From Bradyrhizobium uaiense (GTDB lineage Bacteria > Pseudomonadota > Alphaproteobacteria > Rhizobiales > Xanthobacteraceae), in NCBI RefSeq assembly GCF_010811875.1, contig NZ_VKHP01000023.1, positions 1-56,803 on the forward strand: 56,803 bases of DNA. The letters run 5' to 3'. Below the pieces are notes generated by a model. The model had not been told where the DNA came from. It saw only the letters and a list, made by a program, of their open reading frames with translations, and did no database searches. Below are positions 7,977 to 17,670 of the stretch, piece by piece. The position numbers and the translations under genes were made by a program. The first letter of the stretch is position 1, and each line of letters starts with the position of its first letter.

Positions 7977-10115
7977 ATGTCGATGGCAGTTGATTCCTTT
8001 TCCGCTTCGGTGCGGCGGTTTTCACCCCGGCTCCTGCTGTCGGAGCTGTTGCTGAAACAGTGGTTCGAGCCGGTCGTTCCGTTCACCGTGATGATCGGGC
8101 TGTGGGCGTATTTCGCGCTCACCATTCCCGACTACGCCTCGGTGCAGAACTCGGTGTCGCTGCTGCGGCTGTTCGCCGAGTTCGGCTTCGTCGCGCTCGC
8201 GATGGGCTTCTGCCTCGTCACCGGCGGCATCGACCTGTCGGTCGGCGCGATCTTCGCGCTGTGCAATTTCGCGGCGCTGTACTTCCTGCTGGTGCGCGAA
8301 TGGCCGGTCGGCCTCGCCATTCCGGCGACGCTGCTGGTCGGCGCGCTGCTCGGCAGCATCAACGGCTTCCTGATCGGCTTCCTCAAGACGCGGCCGTTCC
8401 TGACCACGCTGGTGACGCTGATCATCCTGCGCGCCTCGGTCAATCTGCTCAACACCAGCTACGCCCAGGTGTTCGCGACCAACTCGGTCGAGAGCGACGC
8501 CTGGGACTTCGTCGGCGGCGGCAGCGTGCTCGGAATTCCCGTCAATGCGGCGACCCTGTTCGTGGTGCTCCTGATCTGCCACATCTTCCTGTCGCGATCG
8601 CGCTACGGCTGGCATCTCACTGCGATCGGCGCCAGCCGCAAGGCGGCGCGTCATGCCGGCATCCGCGTCCGCCTGATGCTGTTCATGACCTATGTGCTGT
8701 CGGGCACGCTGTGCGCGGCGAGCGGCATCTTCTACGCGGCACGTCAGGCCTCGACGGATTCCACCACCGGTGTGGGCTGGGAATTCCAGGCGCTCACCGC
8801 CGTGGTGCTCGGCGGCGTGTCGCTGGCCGGCGGCAAGGGCACGGTGTGGCGGGCGATGATCGGCGCGCTGATCATCTTCCTTCTGATCAACGGCCTCGTC
8901 CGCATGGGCATCCCGGGCTACGTCACCTCGGCGGTGACGGGCATGATCCTGCTCGCCGCCGTCGGCATCGACGTCAAATGGTCGAAGAACCGCGGTAAGG
9001 CGATCCAGAAGATCTATGTCAATCCGGCTTTCGTGCCGCTGGCCTCGGCGCCGGCGGTGCAGCCCGGCGCGGCATCGCCCTATGCGCAGAACGACCGGCT
9101 GATCAAGGCGCAGGCGATCGGCGTCGACCAGGTCGAGGGGCCCGAGGATGTCATCCTCGACCGTCAGGGCCGGCTGTACGGCTCGACCCGCGACGGCAAT
9201 GTGATCCGCTTCTCCGGACCTGACTTCAAGACCCGCGAGGTGTTCGCCCATATCGGCGGCCGGCCGCTCGGCATGCAGTTCGATCGCGACGAGAACCTGA
9301 TCGTCGCGGTCGCCGGCATGGGCGTCTACGGCGTCGCGCCGGACGGCCGCATCTTCAAGGTCACCGACGAGACCAACCGCACCTGGTACAAGCTGAACGA
9401 CGACAGCCGCCTGCGCATGGCCGACGACCTCGACATCGCGCCTGACGGCAAGATCTATTTCAGCGACTGCACCACGCGGTACGAGATGACCACCAACACC
9501 CTCGACATCCTCGAGGGCCGGCCGAACGGCCGCGTGGTCTGCTACGATCCCGCGACCAAGACCACGCGGACGGTGATCAACCACTTCTATTTCCCGAACG
9601 GGATCTGCGTCTCCCATGACGGCAAGTCGATCCTGATTGCGTCGACCTCGCTGTGCAAGGTGTTTCGGCACTGGATCGACGGGCCGAACAAGGGCAAGAC
9701 CGAAGTGCTGATGGACGAGCTGCCGGGCAACCCCGACAACATCAACCGCGCTTCCGACGGCACCTACTGGCTGGCGCTGGTCGGCATCCGCACGCCGACC
9801 TTCGATCTTGCCGCGCGCAAGCCCGGCTTCCGGCTGCGCATGGTCAAGCAGGTGCCGACCGACGAATGGCTGGCGCCGGCGCTCAACCATGGCTGTGTGC
9901 TCAAGTTCAACGAGAAGGGCGAGGCGCTGGAGTCCTGGTGGGATCCGACCGGCATCTCGCATTCGACCCTGACCTCGATGCGCGAGCACCAGGGCTATCT
10001 CTATCTCGGCGGGCTCGAGAACAACCGGATCGGCCGCATCAAGCTCGACGGCGTCGACGACAGCTGGACCGGCTACGACGCGTACTGGGGCGCAAAGAGC
10101 AGGGTGACGAAATAA
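7977..10115 (+). CDS. ABC permease fused to a strictosidine-synthase/SMP-30-like beta-propeller
   Basis: The 712-aa protein has two parts. Residues ~25-335 are an RbsC-type permease with the canonical VTGGIDLSVGAIFAL motif and the coupling-loop sequence AIGASRKAARHAGI. After a Pro/Ala-rich linker (~335-380), residues ~380-712 form a six-bladed-propeller domain like strictosidine synthase/SMP-30: GPEDVILDRQGRLYG, MADDLDIAPDGKIYFSD, FYFPNGICVSHDGKSIL, LPGNPDNINRASDGTYW. The permease alone would be normal length. RbsC-type permeases end in the cytoplasm, so the propeller should be cytosolic. I chose ATG 7977 after AGGGAG; GTG 7947 is an alternative. Its stop overlaps the next start (TAATG). Confidence 0.88.
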   Translation: MSMAVDSFSASVRRFSPRLLLSELLLKQWFEPVVPFTVMIGLWAYFALTIPDYASVQNSVSLLRLFAEFGFVALAMGFCLVTGGIDLSVGAIFALCNFAALYFLLVREWPVGLAIPATLLVGALLGSINGFLIGFLKTRPFLTTLVTLIILRASVNLLNTSYAQVFATNSVESDAWDFVGGGSVLGIPVNAATLFVVLLICHIFLSRSRYGWHLTAIGASRKAARHAGIRVRLMLFMTYVLSGTLCAASGIFYAARQASTDSTTGVGWEFQALTAVVLGGVSLAGGKGTVWRAMIGALIIFLLINGLVRMGIPGYVTSAVTGMILLAAVGIDVKWSKNRGKAIQKIYVNPAFVPLASAPAVQPGAASPYAQNDRLIKAQAIGVDQVEGPEDVILDRQGRLYGSTRDGNVIRFSGPDFKTREVFAHIGGRPLGMQFDRDENLIVAVAGMGVYGVAPDGRIFKVTDETNRTWYKLNDDSRLRMADDLDIAPDGKIYFSDCTTRYEMTTNTLDILEGRPNGRVVCYDPATKTTRTVINHFYFPNGICVSHDGKSILIASTSLCKVFRHWIDGPNKGKTEVLMDELPGNPDNINRASDGTYWLALVGIRTPTFDLAARKPGFRLRMVKQVPTDEWLAPALNHGCVLKFNEKGEALESWWDPTGISHSTLTSMREHQGYLYLGGLENNRIGRIKLDGVDDSWTGYDAYWGAKSRVTK

Positions 10116-11236
10116 TGGGATTCTTTGATCATCTGCTGCGCGACATCCGCAGCGTCATCGACCGCGACGGCGGCCAGAACGCGATCCCGCCGCTCGACGG
10201 TGCGATGAGCCCGAACGATCGGCTCGATTCAGCCGTGCCGATCGGCGAGCCGCTGCCCGGCGTCGACGATGTGATCGCTGCCGCCGACAGCGCGGTCTAC
10301 GTCTCCGCCGGCCGCCAGGTGCTGAAGCTCAGCGGTGCGGATTTCGCGACACGTACGGTCGTCGCCGAGTTCGAGGACGATGCCGGCGGGCTCGCGCTGC
10401 ATCCGGATGGCCGACTGCTGGTGTGCGTCGCGGGCAGGGGGCTTGCCGCGATCGATCCCGCCAAGCCCGCGCCGCGCTGGCTGGAGTCTGCCGGCGGCAG
10501 CGCGCTCGTCGGCCTGCTGTCGGTCACGGCGGCGCCCGATGGCCGCATCTATGCCGTCGAAGGCGGCGCCGGCCGCCGCCCCGGCGAGTGGCGGCACGAT
10601 CTGATGGAGAAGCGCGCCGGCGGCCGCCTGATCAGCTGCGGCGCAGGTCTCGACAATCCGCAGGTGCTGCTGCGCGACCTGCCATATCCCTACGGCGTAA
10701 CGGTCTCCGACGACGGCAAGAGCCTGTGGCTCACCGAGAGCTGGGCGCATCGCCTCAGCCGCTTCGCGCTTGGCGGCAATGGGCTTGGTCCGCGCGAAAC
10801 CGTCGCCGCCAACATGCCGGGCTATCCGGCGCGGCTGCATCCGGACGGCCATGGCGGGCTGCTGCTCGGCATGTTCGCGCGCCGCACCCATCTGATCGAG
10901 TTCGTGCTCAAGGAAGACGATTTCCGCGAGGAGATGATGGCGACGATGCCGCCCGAATATTGGGTGGCGCCGGCGCTGGTCGGCGGCAGCGACTGCCTGG
11001 AGCCGATGCAGATCGGCAGCGTCAAGGCGCTCGGCATCCAGAAGCCGTGGGCGCCGCCGCGCTCCTACGGCCTGCTGGTGCATCTCGATGCCGAGGGCGA
11101 TGCGACCGACAGCCTGCACAGCCGCGCCGGCGGCCGTTTCCACGGCATCACCGCTGCCTGCGCCACGCCTTCGGGTATCGTGATCGCCGCGCGCGGCGCC
11201 GGACGCCTGCTGCTCCATACGGGAGACCTGCGATGA
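10115..11236 (+). CDS. Stand-alone SMP-30/strictosidine-synthase-like propeller protein
   Basis: The 373-aa soluble protein has no signal peptide. Repeated blade motifs include AGGLALHPDGRLLV, LLSVTAAPDGRIYAVEGG, YPYGVTVSDDGKSLWLTESW, YPARLHPDGHGGLLLGMF and a final RFHGITAACATPSGIVIAARG. This pattern fits the SMP-30/gluconolactonase/strictosidine-synthase-like propellers, which hydrolyse lactones or esters or are catalytically unassigned. The ATG overlaps the stop of the fusion gene by one base, and the end overlaps the ATPase start by 4 bases, so translation is tightly coupled. It is probably a paralogue of the fused propeller, strongly diverged, acting on the imported compound or its product. 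Confidence 0.75.
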   Translation: MGFFDHLLRDIRSVIDRDGGQNAIPPLDGAMSPNDRLDSAVPIGEPLPGVDDVIAAADSAVYVSAGRQVLKLSGADFATRTVVAEFEDDAGGLALHPDGRLLVCVAGRGLAAIDPAKPAPRWLESAGGSALVGLLSVTAAPDGRIYAVEGGAGRRPGEWRHDLMEKRAGGRLISCGAGLDNPQVLLRDLPYPYGVTVSDDGKSLWLTESWAHRLSRFALGGNGLGPRETVAANMPGYPARLHPDGHGGLLLGMFARRTHLIEFVLKEDDFREEMMATMPPEYWVAPALVGGSDCLEPMQIGSVKALGIQKPWAPPRSYGLLVHLDAEGDATDSLHSRAGGRFHGITAACATPSGIVIAARGAGRLLLHTGDLR

Positions 11237-12783
11237 ATGACGGTGTGATGCAGGCGGCGACCGCGACCAAAAGCGCTGAGACGTCCGCAGCCCGCGAGCC
11301 GGTGCTGCGGATCAGCAACGGCTCCAAGATCTATGGCGGCGTCCACGCCATCGAGGGCGTCAATTTCGATCTCTATCCCGGCGAGGTGCATGCGCTGGTC
11401 GGCGAGAACGGTGCCGGCAAGTCGACGCTGTGCAAGGCGATTGCGGGCGCGATCAACCTCACCTCGGGCGACTATCTGCTCGACGGCAAGGCTGCCAATT
11501 TCGAGCAGCCGCGCGACGCGCTCGATGCCGGCATCTGCATGGTCTATCAGGAGACCAGCCTGGTGCCGACCATGACCGCGGCGCAGAACATCGAGCTCGG
11601 CAACGAGAAGCTCTTGACGCGCTTCCGCACCCTGAACATCCAGGCCCAGCAGCTGTTGCAGTCGCTCAACTTCCACGTCGACCCGGCAACGCCGGTGGCG
11701 CTGCTCGGCACCGCCAAGAAGCAGATGGTGGAGATCGCGCGCGCGATCTACAACAAGGCGCGCATCATCATCTTCGACGAGCCGACCGCATCGCTGACGC
11801 CGGAGGAGATCGTCCACTTCTTCCACCTGGTGCGCGATCTGCGCTCCCGCGGCGTCTCGATCATCTACATCTCGCATGCGCTCGAGGAATCGCTGCAGAT
11901 CGCCGATCGCATCACCGTGCTGCGCGATGGCAAGCTGGTGATCACGGCGCCCGCGAAGCAGCTCACACGTGATGCGCTGGTGCAGCACATGGTCGGCCGC
12001 GAGGTGGCGCAGGCGGTCTATGGCGGCAAAGCGAAGACCCATCAGCGCCGCGAGAAGGTGCTGACGGTCGAGAACGTCACCATGGGCATGGCGGTCAAGA
12101 ACATGTCGTTCTCGGTCTATGCCGGCGAGGTGGTCGGCATCGCCGGCCTGATCGGCTCCGGCCGCACCGAGATCGCCAAGATCATCTACGGCGCGCTGAA
12201 GCGTAATCTGGTCAATGGGGGCACCATCCGCCTGCGCGGCAAGCCGATCCGCTACCGCGTGCCGCGGCAGGCGATCAATGACGGCATCGCCTACATCACC
12301 GAGGACCGCAAGGCCAACGGGTTCTTCGAGACCATGGTGGTCGACGACAACGTCTATCTCGGCAGCCTCGCCACAAGGAAGGGCTGGGGCTTCCTGCTGT
12401 CGCGTGCGAAGCGCAGCAAGCTCGCCAACTATTGGGTCGACCGGCTCAAGATCAGCGCGTTGCAACGCAAGGCGCGGATCATCGAGCTGTCCGGCGGTAA
12501 CCAGCAGAAGGTGGTGCTCGCCAAGACGCTGGTGCAGGAGCCCTCGATCATCTTCTTCGACGAGCCGACCCGCGGCGTCGACGTCGGCACCATCCCGCAC
12601 ATCCACGGCGAAATCCGCCGCCTTGCCGACGAGGGCAAGGCGGTGGTGGTGATCTCGTCCTATCTGCCGGAGATCCTCGCGGTGTCCGACCGCATCCTGG
12701 TCGCCCGCACCGGCCGCATCGTCGCCGAGTTCGACGCCGCCGATGCGACGCAGGACAAGATCCTGTACGCCGCGGTGCATTGA
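11233..12783 (+). CDS. ABC importer ATPase, RbsA/MglA type (two nucleotide-binding domains)
   Basis: The 516-aa ATPase has two domains. The first has Walker A GENGAGKST (~residue 58) and Walker B IIIFDEPTAS, with a degenerate signature (LLGTAKKQMVEIARA). The second has the degenerate Walker A typical of this family (GLIGSGRTE), an intact signature LSGGNQQKVVLAKTL and Walker B IIFFDEPTRGVDVG. It energises uptake through the two permeases upstream. It overlaps the propeller gene by ATGA and is the last gene of the operon. Confidence 0.95.
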   Translation: MNDGVMQAATATKSAETSAAREPVLRISNGSKIYGGVHAIEGVNFDLYPGEVHALVGENGAGKSTLCKAIAGAINLTSGDYLLDGKAANFEQPRDALDAGICMVYQETSLVPTMTAAQNIELGNEKLLTRFRTLNIQAQQLLQSLNFHVDPATPVALLGTAKKQMVEIARAIYNKARIIIFDEPTASLTPEEIVHFFHLVRDLRSRGVSIIYISHALEESLQIADRITVLRDGKLVITAPAKQLTRDALVQHMVGREVAQAVYGGKAKTHQRREKVLTVENVTMGMAVKNMSFSVYAGEVVGIAGLIGSGRTEIAKIIYGALKRNLVNGGTIRLRGKPIRYRVPRQAINDGIAYITEDRKANGFFETMVVDDNVYLGSLATRKGWGFLLSRAKRSKLANYWVDRLKISALQRKARIIELSGGNQQKVVLAKTLVQEPSIIFFDEPTRGVDVGTIPHIHGEIRRLADEGKAVVVISSYLPEILAVSDRILVARTGRIVAEFDAADATQDKILYAAVH

Positions 12784-12800
12784 GAGACGCGCGAATTGCC

Positions 12801-12884
12801 GTAGGGCGGATTAACGCAGCGTAATCCGCCATCTTGCCATGTCGCCACAAGCGGCGGATTACGCCTTTGGCTAATCCGCCCTAC
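12801..12884. repeat. Palindromic repeat (GTAGGGCGGATTA family)
   Basis: GTAGGGCGGATTA at the left end is mirrored by TAATCCGCCCTAC at the right end, with a second inner pair GTAATCCGCC / GGCGGATTAC. The element is a long hairpin just after the ABC operon and may help end or protect its transcript. Confidence 0.75.
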
Positions 12885-12925
12885 AGCACTGCTGAGGGCC
12901 GAAGCGCGGCCCGACCTCTCTCCAT

Positions 12926-13052
12926 CGTCATTCCCCGGTGCGCAACTGCGCACCTGAAGGCCCGCGAAGCGAGAGCCCGGAATCCATTCGGCCGCACGCA
13001 ACGCGGCTTGATGGATTCCGGGCTCGGCCCTTCGGGCCGCCCCGGAATGACG
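12926..13052. repeat. Palindromic repeat (CGTCATTCCCCGG family)
   Basis: The ends are inverted copies (CGTCATTCC / GGAATGACG), with inner arms GAATCCAT / ATGGATTC and local hairpins GTGCGCAACTGCGCAC and GGCCCTTCGGGCC. It is a mobile-looking intergenic palindrome with no coding capacity. Confidence 0.8.
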
Positions 13053-13083
13053 GGTGGGAAATGCTCTTTATACCCGCCGCTAT

Positions 13084-13190
13084 CCCGTCATGCTGAGGTG
13101 CGAGCGGAGCGAGCCTCGAAGCATGTACGGCCCCGCTGGTGGCCGTCGATCCTTCGAGACGCCGCTTCGCGGCTCCTGAGGATGACGGGG
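13084..13190. repeat. Palindromic repeat (CCCGTCATnCTGAGG family)
   Basis: It starts CCCGTCATGCTGAGGTGCG, ends CTCCTGAGGATGACGGGG, and carries CTCGAAG / CTTCGAG inner arms. Further copies occur at 17671-17773 and 19433-19563. This is the most frequent repeat family in the window. Confidence 0.85.
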
Positions 13191-13226
13191 GCGGCCGCGA
13201 TTGCGCGTAGAGGTCAGGCCTTGACA

Positions 13227-13248
13227 ATTATTTTAAGTATAAAATAAT
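13227..13248. promoter_or_regulatory. AT-rich palindromic operator before the monooxygenase operon
   Basis: A perfect 9-bp inverted repeat, ATTATTTTA-AGTA-TAAAATAAT, sits 60 bases before the start at 13308. It is adjacent to a TTGACA box (13221-13226) with a weak TAATAT at 13245, so a bound protein would block a promoter. A near-identical copy lies at 22928-22949 before the CoA ligase. Size and symmetry fit a MarR-type repressor such as the one encoded at 21576. Confidence 0.7.
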
Positions 13249-13307
13249 ATGGCGCATCGGCTAACGGGAGGAACCTGCCCGGTCGTCGAAGCCAACGGGA
13301 GAACGCC

Positions 13308-15623
13308 ATGCGTATCGTTTGCATTGGAGGCGGGCCGGCCGGGCTTTATTTCGGCATCCTGATGAAGATGCTGGATCCCACGCACGTGATTTCCGTGGTC
13401 GAGCGCAACCGGCCCTACGACACCTTCGGCTTCGGCGTGGTGTTCTCGGATGCGACCATGGACAACATGCGCAGATGGGACCCCGTCACATCAGACACGA
13501 TCGAGCAGGCGTTCAATCATTGGGATGACATCGAGGTCCTGATCAAGGGCCGGCGGATGCGGACCACCGGCCACGGCTTCGTCGGCATCGGCCGCAAGCG
13601 GCTGCTCAACATCCTGCAGGCGCGGGCCGAGGAGCTCGGCGTCGAGTTGATCTTCGAGCGCGAGGTCAATTCGGACCTCGAGTTTCCCGATGCCGATCTG
13701 ATCGTGGCGTGTGACGGCGTCAACTCGAAGATCCGCGCCAAATACACCGAGGCCTTCGAGCCCGACATGCTGATGCGGCCGAACCGCTACATCTGGCTCG
13801 GCACCAACCGTCCGTTCGACGCCTTCACCTTCGACTTCCGCAAGACCGAGCACGGCTGGTTCCAGGCGCATATCTACAAGTTCGAGGAGGGCGCGGCGAC
13901 CTTCATCGTCGAGACCACCGAGGAGGCGTATCTCGCCCACGGCCTCGACAAAATGGAGCAGGGCGATTCCATCGCGTTCTGCGAGAATGTGTTCGCGGAA
14001 ATCCTCGAGGGGCATCATCTGGTCTCCAACGCGCGGCATCTGCGCGGTTCGGCCTGGCTGTCATTCCCCGGGCTGATCTGCGGCAAGTGGACCGCGTTCA
14101 ACGGCAACAGCCATGTCGTGCTGATGGGCGATGCCGCCCACACCGCGCATTTCGCGATCGGCTCGGGCACCAAGCTGGCGCTGGAAGACGCGATCGAGCT
14201 GACAAACCAGTTCAAGATCCACGGCGCGACCAAGGACAGCATTCCCGCGGTGCTGAAGGCCTACGAGGAGCTGCGCCGGGTCGACGTGGCGCGGATTCAG
14301 AACGCCGCGCGCAATGCGATGGAATGGTTCGAGGTGGTCGGCTCGCGCTATGCCGACACGCTGGAGCCGGAGCAGTTCATGTATTCGCTGCTGACCCGCT
14401 CGCAGCGCATCAGCCACGAGAACTTAAGGCTGCGCGACAAGACATGGCTCGAGGGCTATGAGCGATGGTTCGCCGAGCGCAACGGTGTGCCCGCCACCAA
14501 CGACCGCGTCACGCCGCCGATGCTGACGCCGTTCCACATCCGCGGCCTGTCGCTGCACAACCGGATCATCGTCTCGCCGATGGCGATGTATTCGGCGGAG
14601 GAGGGCGTGCCAAACGATTTCCATCTGGTGCATTTCGGCTCCCGCGCGCTCGGCGGCGCCGGCCTTTTGTTCACCGAGATGACCTGCGTCTCGCCGGAGG
14701 CGCGGATCACGCCCGGCTGCTGCGGGCTGTGGAATGATGCGCAGGCGGCGGCCTACAAGCGCATCGTCGACTTCGTGCATCGCAATTCGCAGGCGAAGAT
14801 CGGCATCCAGCTCGGCCATGCCGGCCGCAAGGGCTCGACCCGCGTCGCCTGGGAGGGCATGGACGAGCCGCTACCGGACCATAACTGGCCGCTGGTGTCG
14901 GCCTCGTCGGTGCCCTATCTGCCCGACGGCCAGGTCCCGGAGCCGATGAGCCGCGCCGAGATGGACGAGGTGCGCGACCAGTTCGTTGCCGCCGCCAAGC
15001 GCGCTGCTGCCGCGGGCTTCGATATTCTGGAGCTGCACTGCGCCCACGGCTATCTGCTGTCGAGCTTCCTGTCGCCGCTGACCAACCGCCGCACCGACGA
15101 GTACGGCGGATCGATCGAGAACCGCGCGCGTTATCCGCTGGAGGTGTTCCGCGCCGTACGCGCGGTGTGGCCGGAGGCCAAGCCGATGTCGGTCCGCCTG
15201 TCCTGTCACGACTGGGCCGAGGGCGGCAACACGCCCGAGGACGCGCTGGCCTTTGCAAAACTGTTCAAGGCGGCCGGCGCCGATCTGATCGACTGTTCCT
15301 CGGGGCAGGTCTGGGCAGACGACCATCCGATCTACGGCCGGCTCTACCAGACGCCGTTCGCCGACAAGATCCGCAACGAGGTCGGCATCGCCACCATCGC
15401 GGTCGGCGCGATCTCGGAGGCGGATCATGCCAACTCGATCATCGCTGCCGGACGTGCCGATCTCTGCGCCATCGCGCGGCCGCATCTCGCCGATCCGGCC
15501 TGGACGCTGCACGAAGCCGCCAAGATCGGCGTCAAGCAGATCGCGTGGCCGAAGCAGTATGTGTCGGGCAAGTCGCAATACGAGGCCAATCTCGAACGCG
15601 CCACCGCGGGAGGGAAGGCATGA
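13308..15623 (+). CDS. 2-aminobenzoyl-CoA monooxygenase/reductase-type bifunctional flavoprotein
   Basis: The 771-aa protein joins two flavoenzymes. Residues 1-~390 are an FAD aromatic monooxygenase like salicylyl-CoA 5-hydroxylase, with dinucleotide motif GGGPAGLYF near residue 6 and the second FAD motif [19 protein letters not shown]. Residues ~402-760 are an old-yellow-enzyme FMN reductase: [51 protein letters not shown]. This fusion is the hallmark of the Azoarcus-type 2-aminobenzoyl-CoA monooxygenase/reductase, which hydroxylates and then hydrogenates CoA-activated anthranilate. The downstream SDR, enoyl-CoA hydratase and Rid protein and the distal aryl-CoA ligase support the assignment. 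A salicyloyl-CoA-type substrate is the alternative. Confidence 0.82.
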   Translation: MRIVCIGGGPAGLYFGILMKMLDPTHVISVVERNRPYDTFGFGVVFSDATMDNMRRWDPVTSDTIEQAFNHWDDIEVLIKGRRMRTTGHGFVGIGRKRLLNILQARAEELGVELIFEREVNSDLEFPDADLIVACDGVNSKIRAKYTEAFEPDMLMRPNRYIWLGTNRPFDAFTFDFRKTEHGWFQAHIYKFEEGAATFIVETTEEAYLAHGLDKMEQGDSIAFCENVFAEILEGHHLVSNARHLRGSAWLSFPGLICGKWTAFNGNSHVVLMGDAAHTAHFAIGSGTKLALEDAIELTNQFKIHGATKDSIPAVLKAYEELRRVDVARIQNAARNAMEWFEVVGSRYADTLEPEQFMYSLLTRSQRISHENLRLRDKTWLEGYERWFAERNGVPATNDRVTPPMLTPFHIRGLSLHNRIIVSPMAMYSAEEGVPNDFHLVHFGSRALGGAGLLFTEMTCVSPEARITPGCCGLWNDAQAAAYKRIVDFVHRNSQAKIGIQLGHAGRKGSTRVAWEGMDEPLPDHNWPLVSASSVPYLPDGQVPEPMSRAEMDEVRDQFVAAAKRAAAAGFDILELHCAHGYLLSSFLSPLTNRRTDEYGGSIENRARYPLEVFRAVRAVWPEAKPMSVRLSCHDWAEGGNTPEDALAFAKLFKAAGADLIDCSSGQVWADDHPIYGRLYQTPFADKIRNEVGIATIAVGAISEADHANSIIAAGRADLCAIARPHLADPAWTLHEAAKIGVKQIAWPKQYVSGKSQYEANLERATAGGKA

Positions 15624-16399
15624 CACGCTTCTGGCCTAATGCACATGCGCTGGTGACCGGTGCCGGTTCCGGCATCGGCGCCGCGACGGCGATAGCGCTG
15701 GCGAAGGGCGGCGTGCGCGTCAGCGTTGCCGGGCGCCGCATCGATGCGCTGAAGGCGACTGCGGCATCGCTCGACAAGCATACCGGCGCAGTTGTTTCGA
15801 TCGACGTGACCGATGAGGCTGCGGTGACCAAGGGTGTCGCGCAGATCGAAGCCGAGGCCGGTCCGATCGATATTCTCGTCAACAACGCCGGCAAGGCCGG
15901 CAGCGCGCCGTTCGACAAGACGAACGCGGCGCTGTGGACCGACATGCTGGCGAGCAATCTCTCCAGCGTGTTCCTGGTGACGCAGGCCGTGTTGCCCGGG
16001 ATGGCGCGGCGCGGCCGCGGCCGCGTGATCAACGTGGCCTCGACCGCGGGCCTCACCGGCTATGCCTATGTCTCGGCCTATGTCGCCGCCAAGCACGGCG
16101 TCATCGGTCTCACGCGCTCGCTGGCGCTGGAATATGCGCGGCGCGGCGTCACCGTGAATGCAGTCTGTCCCGGCTACACCGATACGCCGCTGGTGGCGGA
16201 TGCCGCGGCCAACATCGTCGCCAAGACCGGCCGCAGCGAGGAGGAAGCGCGCGCCGCGCTCGCAAAAGTCAATCCGATGCAACGGCTGGTGACGCCGGAG
16301 GAGGTCGCCGACACCATCCTCTGGCTCGCCTCCGAGGGCGCATCGTCAATCAACGGACAAGCCGTCGCGGTTGCCGGCGGCGAAGTCTTTACCGGGTGA
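15620..16399 (+). CDS. SDR-family 3-hydroxyacyl-CoA dehydrogenase-like protein
   Basis: The 259-aa classical SDR has the full set of motifs: TGAGSGIG at residues ~13-20, NNAG, catalytic Ser in [15 protein letters not shown] (Tyr/Lys), and [10 protein letters not shown]. It overlaps the monooxygenase/reductase gene by ATGA and precedes an enoyl-CoA hydratase. From this position it probably oxidises a hydroxy-cyclohexane/ene carboxyl-CoA intermediate in a beta-oxidation-like step with NAD. FabG/PhaB-like roles cannot be excluded by sequence alone. Confidence 0.88.
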   Translation: MTRFWPNAHALVTGAGSGIGAATAIALAKGGVRVSVAGRRIDALKATAASLDKHTGAVVSIDVTDEAAVTKGVAQIEAEAGPIDILVNNAGKAGSAPFDKTNAALWTDMLASNLSSVFLVTQAVLPGMARRGRGRVINVASTAGLTGYAYVSAYVAAKHGVIGLTRSLALEYARRGVTVNAVCPGYTDTPLVADAAANIVAKTGRSEEEARAALAKVNPMQRLVTPEEVADTILWLASEGASSINGQAVAVAGGEVFTG

Positions 16400-16409
16400 A
16401 GGAAAAATC

Positions 16410-17249
16410 ATGTCCGAGATGAAAGCAAAGCTCCGGCCGTTCAAGGATTATCCCGCAAAGCACTTCCGCTGGTCGACGGATGCGAGCGGCCGCGTCGCCA
16501 CGATCACGCTGAACCGGCCGGACAAGAAGAATCCACTGACCTTCGAGTCCTACGAGGAGCTGCGCGACCTCTTCACCAACCTCAAATATGCCTCCGACGT
16601 CCGCGCCATCGTGCTGACCGGCGCCGAGGGCAATTTCTGCTCCGGCGGTGACGTGTTCGAGATCATCGAGCCGTTGACGCGGATGGCGATGCCGGACCTG
16701 CTCGCCTTCACCAGGATGACCGGCGAGGTGGTGCGCGCGATGCGCAAATGCCCGCAGATCATCGTCGCCGCGATCGACGGTATCTGCGCCGGGGCCGGCG
16801 CGATGCTGGCGCTGGCGTCCGACCTGCGGCTGGCGACGCCGCAGGCCAAGACCGCTTTCCTGTTCACCCGCGTCGGCCTTGCCGGCGCCGACATGGGTGC
16901 GTGCGGATTGCTGCCGCGCGTGATCGGGCAGGGCCATGCCGCCGACCTGCTCTACACCGGCCGCGCGATGACCGCCGACGAAGGTTTTGCCTGGGGCTTC
17001 CACAACCGCCTGGTGCCGCCGGCGGAGCTTGCTGCCGCCGCGCATGAATTGGCGCGCTCGCTCGCGGACGGACCGTGGTTCGCGCATGGCGTGACCAAGA
17101 CGATGTTCAACCAGGAATGGGCGATGGGCGTCGACGAGATGATCGAGTCCGAAGCGCAGGCGCAGGCGATCTGCATGGTGACCGGCGATTTCCGCCGCGC
17201 CTTCGAGGCCTTCGCCGCCAAGCAGAAACCCGCTTTCGAGGGCAATTGA
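16410..17249 (+). CDS. Enoyl-CoA hydratase/isomerase family protein
   Basis: The 279-aa crotonase-fold protein has the oxyanion-hole motifs [12 protein letters not shown] (~residue 72-83) and [19 protein letters not shown] (~residue 120-138), then [19 protein letters not shown]. The conserved acid positions are partly changed relative to mitochondrial enoyl-CoA hydratase, so hydratase, isomerase or ring-hydrolase activity are all possible. The ATG at 16410 follows GAAGGAA. It lies 10 bases after the SDR and 1 base before the Rid gene, in one operon, and should act on the reduced 2-aminobenzoyl-CoA product. Confidence 0.88.
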   Translation: MSEMKAKLRPFKDYPAKHFRWSTDASGRVATITLNRPDKKNPLTFESYEELRDLFTNLKYASDVRAIVLTGAEGNFCSGGDVFEIIEPLTRMAMPDLLAFTRMTGEVVRAMRKCPQIIVAAIDGICAGAGAMLALASDLRLATPQAKTAFLFTRVGLAGADMGACGLLPRVIGQGHAADLLYTGRAMTADEGFAWGFHNRLVPPAELAAAAHELARSLADGPWFAHGVTKTMFNQEWAMGVDEMIESEAQAQAICMVTGDFRRAFEAFAAKQKPAFEGN

Positions 17250-17250
17250 G

Positions 17251-17646
17251 ATGATCGAGATCCTGCAACCGGAAGGGTGGGCCAAGCCGATCGGCTACGC
17301 CAATGGCATGGCCGCGCGCGGCAAACAGATATTCATCGCCGGCCAGATCGGCTGGAACGGGCAATGCGTGTTCGAGACCGACGATCTCGTGGCGCAGATC
17401 GGCCAGACCCTGCGCAACATCGTCGCGGTCGCCGCCGCCGGCGGGGCCGGGCCCGAGCACATCGTCTCGATGACCTGGTACCTGCTCGACCGCAAGGAAT
17501 ACTCCGCACGGCTGAAGGAGATCGGTACGGTCTATCGCGACGTGATCGGCCGGCGCTTTCCGGCGATGACCGCAATCCAGGTTGCCGGCCTGATCGAGGA
17601 TCGCGCCAAGGTGGAAATCCAGGCGTTCGCGGTGGTGCCGGATTAA
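17251..17646 (+). CDS. Rid (YjgF/YER057c) family protein lacking the RidA catalytic arginine
   Basis: The 131-aa protein has the Rid fold (FIAGQIGWN near residue 30, then VSMTWYLLDRKEY, and the C-terminal VEIQAFAVV). RidA enzymes deaminate imines/enamines using an Arg in the FPARS motif (Arg105 in E. coli). Here the motif reads FPAMT, with Met106 in that place. It is therefore of the Rid subgroups not expected to hydrolyse 2-aminoacrylate. The 2-aminomuconate deaminases also belong to this superfamily. As last gene of the monooxygenase-SDR-hydratase operon it may remove or manage the amino group after ring reduction; this is inference from position. Confidence 0.85.
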   Translation: MIEILQPEGWAKPIGYANGMAARGKQIFIAGQIGWNGQCVFETDDLVAQIGQTLRNIVAVAAAGGAGPEHIVSMTWYLLDRKEYSARLKEIGTVYRDVIGRRFPAMTAIQVAGLIEDRAKVEIQAFAVVPD

Positions 17647-17670
17647 CTGTTCTGGGGGGCGATTGCCAAA

